A stretch of DNA of 64,000 nucleotides, from NCBI RefSeq assembly GCF_002257695.2, contig NZ_CP155571.1; one strand, written 5' to 3'. Shown here piece by piece: positions 33,865 through 43,083 of the stretch. Origin of the DNA: Sporomusa acidovorans (GTDB lineage: Bacteria > Bacillota > Negativicutes > Sporomusales > Sporomusaceae). The notes beneath the pieces were generated by a model, which saw only the letters and a program-made list of their open reading frames with translations, searched no databases and was not told the DNA's origin. The translations under genes and the position numbers were made by a program. Positions within the stretch are counted from its first letter, which is position 1. The number at the start of each line of letters is the position of its first letter.

Positions 33865-34027
33865 TAGTGGAGCGTCTACGCTGAAATCATAATTACTTCG
33901 CGGGCCTTTTTCCGCAATGCTTCGTTGTCGTCGGTTTACATATTCCCGATATGCGCACCTCCTCCGCCTCGCCTTGCGGAAAAATTCCCGCGAATTCTTT
34001 TACGCTTTCAACGTAGACGCTCCACTA
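33865..34027. repeat. 163-bp palindromic element D
   Basis: Perfect 16-bp terminal inverted repeats TAGTGGAGCGTCTACG enclose further paired segments (CGCGGG/CCCGCG and TTTTTCCGCAA/TTGCGGAAAAA). The centre has GCTTCGTTGTCGTCGGTTTA, loosely like the core of family B. No reading frame is evident. It fills the gap between the exported protein and the P-loop NTPase gene. Confidence 0.75.
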
Positions 34028-34114
34028 GTCATTCTAATCTGAGAATATTACTTCTACTATCAGGATTATAACAGACTACGGCCTGTCCTTCAACCGCTAG
34101 GAAGACTTTACCGG

Positions 34115-35251
34115 TCAGAAATAGACGGTGGACGGGCTTTCCCAGGGGTGGGCCCCGGCTAAAATATTATCGACAAGTCCTTTGGCGCCTTGCTTGACCA
34201 CATTATAAACAGGAGCCTGCATGTTTTTCTGCACTAACAATTGCAGGCGCACAAAATCCACAAATGCCGGCTCATAAGTTTTGGATTCAAAACGATATTC
34301 GGGATAAAAAGGATTTAAAGTGACCGCCAATAAGGGAATGCGTTTTACCATCCCCACATAGCCGCCGGCTTCCATTATTTTATCAAGAAAAGCATAAGCC
34401 GTAACCGGGTTGCCTGTCACCAACAGCTTAACCGGATCGGCAAAAGTAATAAACAGCGGCCACTTATACCGGGTAAAAGCGTCGCGCAAGGCCGCAAGCG
34501 CGGCTTCACTGACAATTCCGGGGATATATAAGTAGCTGTCAGCCGGAACCGATTGGGCGGACAAATCGTCAATCACTATCCGGGCGTCAATTTCACTAAG
34601 CAGCGAAGTACCTGGCCAGCTGCTCACTTCTCTTAATTCTTGATTAAGCAAAGTAATGCCTTGCGGCAGGCTAAGCGACAATTGTCGTGCCTTGGGTACA
34701 GTCGGCAAACCGGCAATCCGCCAGATACACTCGGTTTCTTCTGCCAAGCGGGGAATATCCGGTGACCGGGAGGCACCGGTAGCCAGTACAAAACCGTCCG
34801 TTTCCACCATGGGGGCAATGCGATTAAGCGCCCCGTCAAATATCTGGACACCAGGCCCGGTTTCATGAAACAACTGGGCCAGCATACGTACTTCCGCACT
34901 TTTGTTAGGTCCGGCAGTAACGGCCAAACCGGCTTTCGTTATTCTCACCAGCGATATTTTGCCAAGCGGGGTGGTAATCCTGGTTGGCAGCAGCACTTTA
35001 TAGCCTGCGGTGCTGACTGTCAGGCATTTTTCCGCTGTGGCCACCAAATCGCCCGGTTCTACCCGTAATTTGGGTTTAGGCAAACCGGTAATATTGTCAA
35101 TATTTTCGCCGTCATAACCGATGCTGGTCAAAAAAAAAGGAATGCTGCGTTCCCTAAGTTCCTCGATAATCGCCGCTGTTGTTGTTGTTTTGCCGGTGTT
35201 TTTGGCTGTCCCGGCAATACCCAGCCTAATTTCCAGGGAAATTGTTCTCAC
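34115..35251 (-). CDS. P-loop NTPase of unclear function
   Basis: The 378-residue protein has a Walker A motif near the N-terminus (GTAKNTGKTTT, residues 13-23) and LTSIGYDGENIDN shortly after, as in CobB/dethiobiotin-synthase-like P-loop enzymes. The rest does not show a domain I can name. It loosely recalls the KamB-type reactivating factors of aminomutases, but no aminomutase gene is nearby, so this is only a lead. Start is uncertain: GTG 35251 lies inside AGGTGAG, so translation may begin a few codons later at a rare codon. It precedes no close partner; the deacetylase gene ends 63 bases upstream. Confidence 0.7.
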   Translation of the reverse strand: MRTISLEIRLGIAGTAKNTGKTTTTAAIIEELRERSIPFFLTSIGYDGENIDNITGLPKPKLRVEPGDLVATAEKCLTVSTAGYKVLLPTRITTPLGKISLVRITKAGLAVTAGPNKSAEVRMLAQLFHETGPGVQIFDGALNRIAPMVETDGFVLATGASRSPDIPRLAEETECIWRIAGLPTVPKARQLSLSLPQGITLLNQELREVSSWPGTSLLSEIDARIVIDDLSAQSVPADSYLYIPGIVSEAALAALRDAFTRYKWPLFITFADPVKLLVTGNPVTAYAFLDKIMEAGGYVGMVKRIPLLAVTLNPFYPEYRFESKTYEPAFVDFVRLQLLVQKNMQAPVYNVVKQGAKGLVDNILAGAHPWESPSTVYF

Positions 35252-35313
35252 CTGCCGCTTGACGCTTTTTTCCTATAGATAGTTTGCCTCGACAAGCGAT
35301 TAACTATTAAAAA

Positions 35314-36063
35314 TTACTGTAAGCTTGACAATTTCCCATAAATTTGCGCCCGCAGCAGCCGCAGACGAAATTCCCATAAACCAAATTTAGGCCGGGGGAC
35401 ATTGACGCGTTTGAGCTGATACACATCCCCCCCGGTAGTGCCTAGGCCCGGCAGGCCGGTACAGGCGGCGGTGTAACCAGCTTGTTTAAGGGCAGTCAGT
35501 GTTGCGGCATTGTATCGACCATACGGATAGGCCAGAAACTGAACCGGCTTCCCCAGGTTGGCTTCCAGCAGTTCCTTAGAGCGAACAAGCTCGCTCAGTT
35601 GCTCTTCCGGACTCAGTTCGTCCAAGGCGACATGACTATAGGTATGGGAGCCTATTTCCATGTTTCTCGCCTGCATATCCTTGAGCTGCTCCCAGGTCAT
35701 ATAATCCGGCTGCCCTACTTGTCCGGCAATGACAAATACAGTTCCCTTTAAACCGTATTTTTCCAGGATAGGCAAGGCGGCTGAATAATTGTCCTCATAA
35801 CCGTCATCAAAAGCAATAATAACCGGTTTGGCCGGAAGCTCACCGGGCCCGGCGGCAAATAATTCGGCCAAAGAAATAGCCGTATAGCCATGCTCGGCTA
35901 AATATTGCATTTGCTCCTCAAATTCAGCCGCATCAACACTATAGATTTCCGGCAAACTGCCTACCTGATGATAGGCCAGAATAGGCACGCCCCCGCCGGG
36001 AGCAAGCAGCCACAGCATAAATAGCAGCAGAAGTCCTGCCACAATTTGCATCATTCGTATCAT
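35314..36063 (-). CDS. Polysaccharide deacetylase, membrane anchored
   Basis: The 249-residue protein has one N-terminal membrane segment (IVAGLLLLFMLWLLAPGGG) and a NodB domain: AFDDGYEDNY (catalytic Asp and metal Asp), GSHTYSHVAL (metal His pair) and LAYPYGRYN. It should remove acetyl groups from a cell-wall glycan outside the membrane. The stop is close to whiA upstream (18 bases), suggesting cotranscription. Confidence 0.92.
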   Translation of the reverse strand: MIRMMQIVAGLLLLFMLWLLAPGGGVPILAYHQVGSLPEIYSVDAAEFEEQMQYLAEHGYTAISLAELFAAGPGELPAKPVIIAFDDGYEDNYSAALPILEKYGLKGTVFVIAGQVGQPDYMTWEQLKDMQARNMEIGSHTYSHVALDELSPEEQLSELVRSKELLEANLGKPVQFLAYPYGRYNAATLTALKQAGYTAACTGLPGLGTTGGDVYQLKRVNVPRPKFGLWEFRLRLLRAQIYGKLSSLQ

Positions 36064-36081
36064 TTTACATTCATCTCTATT

Positions 36082-37026
36082 TCATTCAGGTTGTTGAAAT
36101 CCTAAGGATTTGGCTATTTCTCCCAGCTTGCGCAGACGGTGATTTATGCCGGATTTACCAATTCTTCCTTCCAATACCTCTACTAATTCGGATAAAGTAG
36201 CCTCCGGATAAGCTAACCGCGCCTCAGCCACTTCGCGCAAAGGCGGTGATAATTTATCGAGTCCCAGCTTCTGAGCAATAACCCGAATGCTCTCAACCTG
36301 CCGCACGGCAGCATTTACGGTTTTTTGCAGATTGGCAGTCTCACAGTTGACCAAGCGGTTAACCTGATTGCGCATATCTTTAACTACCCGCACATTTTCA
36401 AAAGTCAGCAATGCATTATGGGCGCCAATAATTTGCAAAAAGGCGGTAATGGCATTCCCATCCTTTAAATAAACAATATAATCGTCCTTACGGTCAGTCA
36501 TACGGCCTGACAGACCAAGGGATTTCATAACCCGCACCAACGACTTGGCTAAATCTTCATTGCCTGTTACCAGTTCAAGATGATAAGAGCCTTCCGGTCG
36601 GTTCACCGAGCCCGCTCCCAAAAAAGCCCCTCGCAGATAGGCCCGGCGGCAACAGGTTTTGCGCAGGAGTGCTTTATCGGACTGCACATTAAGACCGCCG
36701 TCACGCATAATACCCAAATCCGCCAGCAGCTCATTCACTCCCCGCGACGGCACTACCCGCACATGGTAGGTATTATTCTTTTTTAACCGCCGCCCTCTGG
36801 TGACTACTACTTCAGTTTTCACAGGAGAAAAACCTTTAATCAGGCCGAGAACCTTGCGGGCGACAGCCGCATTTTCACTGCTAAAGTTAATTCCCAGATT
36901 GGCATTGCCGCCGATCGACATCGCACCGCCCATCCGGATAAGCGCTGCCAGTTCGGCAGCATCACAACAGCTGTGCTCGCCGGCTTTACGGGCTAGTTCA
37001 TTTTTTACTTCCGTTGAAAACGACAA
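36082..37026 (-). CDS. whiA: DNA-binding protein WhiA
   Basis: The 314-residue protein has a LAGLIDADG-like N-terminal domain (RRAYLRGAFLGAGSVNRPEGSYHLEL) and a C-terminal helix-turn-helix (LSPPLREVAEARLAYPEATLSELVEVL...GKSGINHRLRKLGEIA). In Firmicutes WhiA affects division and chromosome segregation. The start is TTG 37026 with GAGGA upstream. It follows yvcK by 18 bases in the conserved rapZ-yvcK-whiA set. Confidence 0.96.
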   Translation of the reverse strand: MSFSTEVKNELARKAGEHSCCDAAELAALIRMGGAMSIGGNANLGINFSSENAAVARKVLGLIKGFSPVKTEVVVTRGRRLKKNNTYHVRVVPSRGVNELLADLGIMRDGGLNVQSDKALLRKTCCRRAYLRGAFLGAGSVNRPEGSYHLELVTGNEDLAKSLVRVMKSLGLSGRMTDRKDDYIVYLKDGNAITAFLQIIGAHNALLTFENVRVVKDMRNQVNRLVNCETANLQKTVNAAVRQVESIRVIAQKLGLDKLSPPLREVAEARLAYPEATLSELVEVLEGRIGKSGINHRLRKLGEIAKSLGFQQPE

Positions 37027-37044
37027 GGTCCTCAGTCCTTTAAA

Positions 37045-38400
37045 TCAATCTTTTAGTTTTTTGATACTTTCCGCCATAATGTAATAATCCAATAAGCGCA
37101 TCCGGTCAGAATTAAGCTTCAAGTCATACACCATCGACATGATGGTGCGCGACAGCCTTGCCGGATCATGGCGCACCAAATTGGTTTCGCTTATCAGGTT
37201 GGCTTTGACGACTTTTATACCCAAAGCCTCAATGGCTTCAATATCCGGTACTACCGGATAAGCTCCTTGCTCAGCATAGACCTGACATAATTCCGGTGCT
37301 ACTTCCTGCACATTGACAACCGCTATGTCAATCGCCCCGGGACCAGCGTGGTCCAGGATGGCTTTAATATGGTCACAAGCCGTATACCCGTCGGTTTCTC
37401 CGGGCTGAGTCATAACATTGCATATATATATCTTGACCGCATCACTGTCTCTAACGGCCTCGGCGATACCCTTGACCAATAAGTTGGGGATAACGCTGGT
37501 ATAGAGACTGCCTGGTCCCAAAATGCAGGCATCGGCATCCAGGATAGCTTCCACGGCGCCCTTAACCGGCAAAACATTCTGCGGTTCAATCACTACTTTT
37601 TTAACTTTTTTGCCTGACAGCGGAATTTGCGATTCTCCCCGCACCCTAGTGCCGTCAGCCATTTCCGCGACAAGCTGAACCCGCTCGTTGGTAGATGGCA
37701 GTACCTGTCCACGTACGGCCAATACCTTGCTCGACTCTTTAAGGGCCAGCTCAACATCGCCGACAATTTCCGTCATCGCCGCAATAAACAGATTGCCGAA
37801 GCTATGACCGGCCAGTTCACTGTGGCCGCCAAAGCGGTGCTGAAACAGTTTTTCCATAAGCGGTTCGGTATCGGCCAAAGCTACCAGGCAGTTACGGAGG
37901 TCGCCGGGAGGAATGATTCCCAGTTCTTCGCGCAACCGTCCGGATGACCCGCCGTCATCCGCTACGGTAACCACTGCCGTAAGATTGCTGGTAATGCTTT
38001 TTATGCCCCGTAACAATACAGACAGACCAGTGCCGCCGCCGATAACGGTAATAGCCGGACCGCGATTAAGTTTGCGTTTTTCAAAAATAATCTCCACAAG
38101 CTTGTCAGACCCCTCGGGTACTAACACGCTAATGACAGATTTGATAATCTGCTGCGTAGCGGCCAGCATAATGCCCAGCCCCATCACCACAATGGCAGTA
38201 CCGGCAATTGTCGTCACAGCATAATAATATTTGCCGGTGGTCATATAAAACAGGCGGAAGATTGCCTCTTCCACAAAGCCAATATATTTATAGTTAAACA
38301 CAATGGCCAACCCCATACTGGCACAGATAACACCAGCAGAAAACAAGAGCAGCCAGCGCTTGAACTTCATGCCCGGATACAGCCATTTCAAAAAATGCAT
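37045..38400 (-). CDS. yvcK: Gluconeogenesis factor YvcK/MgfK
   Basis: The 451-residue protein has two N-terminal membrane helices, then a CofD-like domain (VIGGGTGLSVLLRGIK; VADDGGSSGRLREELGIIPPGDLRNCLVALAD) that binds UDP-sugars. In Bacillus the soluble homologue is needed on gluconeogenic carbon and for cell shape. The ATG at 38400 has GGGGTGAAG upstream; a longer frame adds ten residues. Confidence 0.95.
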   Translation of the reverse strand: MHFLKWLYPGMKFKRWLLLFSAGVICASMGLAIVFNYKYIGFVEEAIFRLFYMTTGKYYYAVTTIAGTAIVVMGLGIMLAATQQIIKSVISVLVPEGSDKLVEIIFEKRKLNRGPAITVIGGGTGLSVLLRGIKSITSNLTAVVTVADDGGSSGRLREELGIIPPGDLRNCLVALADTEPLMEKLFQHRFGGHSELAGHSFGNLFIAAMTEIVGDVELALKESSKVLAVRGQVLPSTNERVQLVAEMADGTRVRGESQIPLSGKKVKKVVIEPQNVLPVKGAVEAILDADACILGPGSLYTSVIPNLLVKGIAEAVRDSDAVKIYICNVMTQPGETDGYTACDHIKAILDHAGPGAIDIAVVNVQEVAPELCQVYAEQGAYPVVPDIEAIEALGIKVVKANLISETNLVRHDPARLSRTIMSMVYDLKLNSDRMRLLDYYIMAESIKKLKD

Positions 38401-38466
38401 TTCTTCACCCCCGAACAGGTGATATGACAACCATTGTGTACCTGTTCTGAACCTCTACTATTTCCA

Positions 38467-39345
38467 TTATTCAATAACATTATGTTTTATATCCCGATGT
38501 TCAACATTTACCTTGAAGCCCTTGCCCTTAAGATATTCAAACATCTTCTCGGCAATAAACACCGAGCGATGAAGGCCGCCGGTACAACCGATGGCGATAA
38601 TCAACTGGCTTTTCCCCTCTTTGATATAATGGGGAACAAGAAAATCAACCAGGCCTGCCAATTTCTCCATAAATTGCTGAGTAACAGGCCATTTCCAGAT
38701 ATAATCGCCCACTATTGGCTCTTGTCCGCTTTTGCGCCGCAGAGACTCAACATAAAAAGGATTAGGCAGAAAACGAACATCCATAACCATATCGGCATCA
38801 AGCGGCATTCCATATTTAAAGCCAAAGGATACCACCGTAATCGTCATGCGCTCATGCTCGCGCTCTTCGGCAAACAGAGCCGTAATTTTCCCCCGTAGTT
38901 CGGTTGTAGATAGACCGGACGTATCGATGATATGCGTAGCCCGTCCCCTGATTTGTTCCAAGCGGTCCCGTTCCCGGTTAATGCCTTCGCTAATTCGTCC
39001 ATGAGGCGCCATAGGGTGACGGCGGCGGGTTTCTTTATAACGGCGGATAATGGTGGCGTCAGAAGCTTCCAAAAATAGTATCTCATACAATAAATCCTGC
39101 TTCTCCATTCCCTCCAATACCTGGATCAATGTATCAAAAAATTCGCCACCGCGAATATCGACCACCAGCGCAATTTTGTTTACCTTCCCCCCTGATTGCA
39201 TACACAATTCGGCAAACTTAGGGATCAGCATCGGCGGCAGATTATCCACGCAAAAATAGCCCAGATCCTCCATGGCGCGCATCACTTGAGACTTGCCGGC
39301 TCCCGACATACCAGTAATAATTACCAGACGAAAGTTATCCATCAT
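38467..39345 (-). CDS. rapZ: RNase adapter protein RapZ
   Basis: The protein (about 292 residues) has a P-loop (ITGMSGAGKSQVMRAMED), the Walker B-like VDIRGGEF and the C-terminal metabolite-binding half (SFGFKYGMPLDADMVMDVRFLPNPFY; IGCTGGLHRSV). The homologue controls GlmS synthesis or binds nucleotides/UDP-GlcNAc. Three ATG codons in a row follow GAGGTG, so the start could be 39342, 39345 or 39348. Confidence 0.95.
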   Translation of the reverse strand: MMDNFRLVIITGMSGAGKSQVMRAMEDLGYFCVDNLPPMLIPKFAELCMQSGGKVNKIALVVDIRGGEFFDTLIQVLEGMEKQDLLYEILFLEASDATIIRRYKETRRRHPMAPHGRISEGINRERDRLEQIRGRATHIIDTSGLSTTELRGKITALFAEEREHERMTITVVSFGFKYGMPLDADMVMDVRFLPNPFYVESLRRKSGQEPIVGDYIWKWPVTQQFMEKLAGLVDFLVPHYIKEGKSQLIIAIGCTGGLHRSVFIAEKMFEYLKGKGFKVNVEHRDIKHNVIE

Positions 39346-39377
39346 CATGTACACCTCAATTTGTTCATTCCCTGAAC

Positions 39378-40175
39378 TTAACTCAATGCATATTTCTCAA
39401 TAGCTTCCGCCACACCATCCGCATCATTGTTCAGGGTTCCCAGGCGAGCAGCCGCCTTCACGGCAGCACTGGCATTGTCCATGGCAACCCCCCAGCCGGC
39501 ATATTGGATCATAGGCAGATCGTTGCCACTGTCACCCACAGCCATAACTTCTTCCTGCTTAATCCCCAGCTTATCGGCTAAATAAGCCAAAGCCAGACCT
39601 TTATTGGCCAATGGATGGGTAATTTCCATAAATGTCGGTTTGGATATTGCCATGGTCAGCTTATCCCCAAACTGTTCTTTTACTGTGCGGTACGCTTCCT
39701 TAGTGCCTTCTTCCGTTGACATAATGAGCATTTTCGTCGGTGCTTGTTCGGCAGCATAGAGCCGGTCGCCGATGGCATTGGCCGGAGCACCGGACATGCG
39801 CGAATAGTAGGATGAATAGTCATTACATTCTTTCACATACAGTTTATCATTGATGTAGGTCTGAATATACCAACCATTTTCCCGGCATAATGCCAGCACC
39901 GCCAGGGCAAGTTCCCGCTCTACCGGCCGATGCATCAGAACTTCACCGGACAAACAGGCTTTAATTAAGCCGCCGTTATAGGTAATAAGCGGTACGTCAA
40001 GCTTAAGTTGCTTGGCATATGCCAGCGCCGAACAATACATTCTCCCAGTGGCAATAGTGACCGTAATTCCCTTTGCCACAGCCTGGCGGATGGCTTCACA
40101 AGCCCGTGGTGAAACAGCTAACTTGCTGTCCAGCAACGTATCATCCAAATCGATTGCGATAAGTTTTATTGTCAT
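39378..40175 (-). CDS. Cof-type HAD-IIB phosphatase
   Basis: The 265-residue protein has the HAD motifs: DLDDTLLDSK (nucleophile Asp), a Thr in TIATGRMY, a Lys near ALAYLADKLG and GDSGNDLPMI (metal Asp residues). Cof-type enzymes hydrolyse sugar phosphates, FMN or PLP; the substrate is not predictable. It lies 24 bases upstream of rapZ on the same strand. Confidence 0.93.
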   Translation of the reverse strand: MTIKLIAIDLDDTLLDSKLAVSPRACEAIRQAVAKGITVTIATGRMYCSALAYAKQLKLDVPLITYNGGLIKACLSGEVLMHRPVERELALAVLALCRENGWYIQTYINDKLYVKECNDYSSYYSRMSGAPANAIGDRLYAAEQAPTKMLIMSTEEGTKEAYRTVKEQFGDKLTMAISKPTFMEITHPLANKGLALAYLADKLGIKQEEVMAVGDSGNDLPMIQYAGWGVAMDNASAAVKAAARLGTLNNDADGVAEAIEKYALS

Positions 40176-40196
40176 TGCTATCTCCTTAACCTGAAA

Positions 40197-40278
40197 ATAT
40201 ATACAGCGTACTAAAGATTTTTGCAGGCGGGTGGTGTCTTGGCTGCGCCTGCAAATTTTTTTAAGGCGGAATATATAG
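40197..40278. repeat. Palindromic repeat family A, copy A3
   Basis: TATATACAGCGTACTAAAG, then TTTTTGCAGGCGGGTGGTGT, a short centre, and CGCCTGCAAATTTTTTTAAG to GCGGAATATATA. The two halves pair to a hairpin of about 25 pairs with gaps. This is the most compact complete copy. Confidence 0.75.
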
Positions 40279-40312
40279 AATTGCAGGATTTGCTGTTACA
40301 AGCTTCCTGCAA

Positions 40313-40657
40313 TCATCGGTCGTGTATTATTTTTGATAAAGTTAAGCTGCATAGCGTCATCAACAGCACACCTGCTATCGAGGCCAGCGCACTTGAGATT
40401 TGAAAACCCGGCAACGCTTTTACAACCATAAAGGGTGTAAAAATATTGGTCATAAAGGTAATGCCACCCAGTGTCGACAAATTGAACGGCAGGGCAGTCA
40501 GCATAAACAGCGGTCTGATCGCGGCGTTTGCCAACCCGATGATTGCTCCGCCCAGCAGCGTTCCCCCTAAGGTATCGACAAAGATTCCCGGCAGTTTAAC
40601 CGCCAGCATCACTAAAATCGCCGCATTAATAATAATTCGCAGTAAAAAACCGGTCAC
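40313..40657 (-). CDS. Phage-holin-family (YvlD-like) small membrane protein
   Basis: The 114-residue protein has four hydrophobic helices (NAAILVMLAVKLPGI; GTLLGGAIIGLANAAI; LGGITFMTNIFTPFMV; LASIAGVLLMTLCSL) as in the phage holin 4_2/YvlD family. Most members are chromosomal with unknown role, and nothing phage-like is adjacent. The start is GTG 40657. Confidence 0.85.
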   Translation of the reverse strand: MTGFLLRIIINAAILVMLAVKLPGIFVDTLGGTLLGGAIIGLANAAIRPLFMLTALPFNLSTLGGITFMTNIFTPFMVVKALPGFQISSALASIAGVLLMTLCSLTLSKIIHDR

Positions 40658-40728
40658 GCTTCTTCCCCCTCTACGTTACAGCCACATTACTTATTATATC
40701 CTATTGGATAAACTTCCTGCAAATCTCC

Positions 40729-41247
40729 TTATCCTTGCTCCAACAGCAGCAAGGCCCTCTTCATATCCAAACCACCGCCAAAACCGGTCAGGCTGCCGTT
40801 AGCGCCCACGACCCGGTGGCAAGGCACAACCAACGGTGTGCGGTTGTTATGCACGGCGCCGCCAACCGCCCTGGCAGCGTGAGGATGACCGACAGCCTGG
40901 GCGACATCCTGATAACTAACCGTAACACCATAGGGAATGGCAGCCGTATATTTCAGCACAGCCGTCCGGAACGGACTGTAAAAACGCCAGTCAACCGGCA
41001 CACTAAAAGTTACCGGAAATCCCAGAAAATATTGACGCAGTTCATTGTCTAACTGTGCAGACCATGACCATGCTTCCTGCCCTTGGGAGAACGGGGTTAT
41101 GGTTTTGGCAAAAATGTCGGCCAAGGCCGCCGCCTCATCCGGCCGGGGAAACCCCAATTCCCATAAGCCGGCGTCAGACCATACGGCGGCCACCTCACCC
41201 CATTTTGTGCGAAGGACACTGTAATAAAGCGCCGCCGGTTCTACCAT
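40729..41247 (-). CDS. ogt: Methylated-DNA-protein cysteine methyltransferase
   Basis: The 172-residue suicide repair protein removes alkyl groups from O6-guanine. The active Cys is in PLVVPCHRVVGANGSLTGFGGGLDMK; IPYGVTVSYQDVAQAVG is the conserved helix before it. Its ATG overlaps the stop of the FMN enzyme gene upstream by 7 bases, so they are probably coupled. Confidence 0.95.
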   Translation of the reverse strand: MVEPAALYYSVLRTKWGEVAAVWSDAGLWELGFPRPDEAAALADIFAKTITPFSQGQEAWSWSAQLDNELRQYFLGFPVTFSVPVDWRFYSPFRTAVLKYTAAIPYGVTVSYQDVAQAVGHPHAARAVGGAVHNNRTPLVVPCHRVVGANGSLTGFGGGLDMKRALLLLEQG

Positions 41248-42254
41248 AAAATCTCCACCGGCACATCGCTCACCTGGTCCGTACCGGTGAGCAGCATAGC
41301 GGCACTTAGCTCGGCCTTATATTGATTTAACACCAATTCTACCCCTTCGGCGCCGCCGCCGACAGCCGCAATGGCCAGGGTCCTGCCCAGCAGTACCGCA
41401 TCCGCACCGAGCGCCAGCATTTTTAGAACGTCGGCGCCGCTGCGAATACCGCCGTCAACCAAAACGGTCATTTTGCCTTTTACCGCCTCCACAATATAAG
41501 GCAATACCTCGGCCGTACCGGGAGTATGATCCAGTGCCCGTCCGCCATGATTGGAGACAACGATCGCATCAACCCCGGCCTGCCAGCAGGCTTCCGCATC
41601 ATCGGGGGTCATAATCCCTTTTACAATAAAAGGAATCGTTGTATGATTTTTGATAAATTCCAGTTCCTCAATAGTTTTCGGTCCTACCGGCTGGCCGGCA
41701 TTAGTCATATTTACAAGGGCGGCGGCATCGATATCCATACCGAAAGCCGGGCACCCGGCTGCAGCCGCCTGTTTAGCCAGCTCCACTATTTTTTCCGGAT
41801 CCCGCGGCTTAATAACCGGTATACCCCAGCCCTGCTCCTTCGCTATAGCCGCCATACCGGAATCAAATACGACAGGTTGGGGGCCGTCACCGGTCATGCC
41901 GATACTGCCGGCCTTACGACAACCGTTCACAATGGCCTTTGCATATTCTTCTTCCGTCACCGCCCCGTTCATGTTAAGAGCAATGCCGCCAATAGCGGCC
42001 CCAATGACCGGCATTGCCAAATCCAAACCTAAGACCCGGCAGGTTAAATCCGTTTTTTTCACACTATGAACCGTTCGCAAATTTAAGCGGCAATCCGCCA
42101 AAGCCTGTATGTTGTGATAAAACGCAGACCCTGACCCCAACCCGCCCATACCGGGCACCTCACCGGCACAGGCAACGCCATTGCAAATCGGACAAACCCG
42201 GCAGACACCGGCAAACTTTTTTCTGGCTGCCGTTTTAATACTATTTATATCCAT
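41241..42254 (-). CDS. FMN-dependent alpha-hydroxy-acid dehydrogenase-like enzyme with Cys cluster
   Basis: The 337-residue TIM-barrel protein resembles LldD/type 2 IPP isomerase: PVIGAAIGGIALN, VVSNHGGRALDHTPGT (with the catalytic His and Arg), DGGIRSGADVLKMLALGADAVLLGR for FMN. The N-terminus has Cys18, 21, 24 and 29 (VCRVCPICNGVACAG), unlike classical lactate oxidases, possibly a metal or iron-sulfur site. The substrate is unknown. GGGAGGATAT precedes the ATG. Confidence 0.85.
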   Translation of the reverse strand: MDINSIKTAARKKFAGVCRVCPICNGVACAGEVPGMGGLGSGSAFYHNIQALADCRLNLRTVHSVKKTDLTCRVLGLDLAMPVIGAAIGGIALNMNGAVTEEEYAKAIVNGCRKAGSIGMTGDGPQPVVFDSGMAAIAKEQGWGIPVIKPRDPEKIVELAKQAAAAGCPAFGMDIDAAALVNMTNAGQPVGPKTIEELEFIKNHTTIPFIVKGIMTPDDAEACWQAGVDAIVVSNHGGRALDHTPGTAEVLPYIVEAVKGKMTVLVDGGIRSGADVLKMLALGADAVLLGRTLAIAAVGGGAEGVELVLNQYKAELSAAMLLTGTDQVSDVPVEILW

Positions 42255-42402
42255 ATAATATCCTCCCGGAATTCGATGTGCATACTTTGTTAAAATTCTT
42301 TTATATCTGTCAAATTCCTGCCATAGCGCTGCCTGCGAGTATAAAATTCATGATATTGACCATATTACAACTAACACCAGTTATATTGAGGAGGCTGTTA
42401 TA

Positions 42403-42941
42403 ATGACTGTAATGGACAAGATAAATTCGCAAACCCGTACCATTATGAATAAGGTTTTTGATCAGGAACCCCTCAATTATCTTGAGGCTGCCGGACTCTA
42501 CGGTATTGTCGCCCAGGGGCGTTTCAACATCGCTGTGCTGCAGGTTATGTATAATCATACCAATGATTCCGAACTCAAGGATCTGATTAAAGAGGCGATT
42601 GACAATCACTCCGAAATGACGATTGAGGAAGCGGAAGATAAACTCATTAAAAGCGACGGCCATACCCCCCCATCCATTTTGTCACCCGCAATCTTCACGA
42701 TTCGCCGGTTAATATCCCCGATGATGCCCGGCTGTCCGATCAGGAAATTGCGATAGCGGTCGGCACCATGGCCAAAGCCTCCCAAATGACACTGCTCACC
42801 GGCCTGCACAACTGCTACCAACCGGATGTTGCTCTAATGTACCGCAAAGCCTTGGATCACGGTTTAGATTTTGACTATCGCCTGCTGCAGCTTATGCTAA
42901 AACAGGGTTGGCTGCCTCATCTTGCTAAGCTTTCCCATTGA
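42403..42941 (+). pseudogene. DUF3231-like helical protein, frameshifted at a C7 run
   Basis: The first 87 or so codons (MDKINSQTRTIMNKVFDQEPLN and on, ending KSDGHTPP) and the codons from 42676 to 42941 (HFVTRNLHDSPVNIP to HLAKLSH) look like one all-helical protein of about 179 residues in two frames. The break falls at CCCCCCC (42665-42671); one more C would restore a continuous frame. The second half is not preceded by its own start. GAGGAGGCTG precedes the ATG. The pattern resembles DUF3231/CotF-like proteins of spore formers. It may be a real mutation, a slippage switch or a sequencing error. Confidence 0.65.
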
Positions 42942-42979
42942 GTCAGGGGACGGTTATTGTGAAAACAACAGAGTCCCCG
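42940..42979. repeat. Family C repeat fragment C1
   Basis: GAGTCAGGGGACGGTT is followed by an inverted GTCCCC at 42973-42978. The motif GGGGACGGTT recurs at 44570, 58515 and 60793. It lies directly after the frameshifted gene. Confidence 0.5.
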
Positions 42980-43083
42980 AAGCTAAAAAAAGGTATAACA
43001 AAATAGGCCTACAGTCTTAGGCAAATTTGTAGGGTACTTATATTAACTATTGAATAATTACAAATACGTATTGTATAGTAGAG

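Noticed and set aside
40313..40657. Holin of a prophage
   Set aside because: No lysin, structural or phage regulatory gene is nearby; the family is mostly chromosomal.
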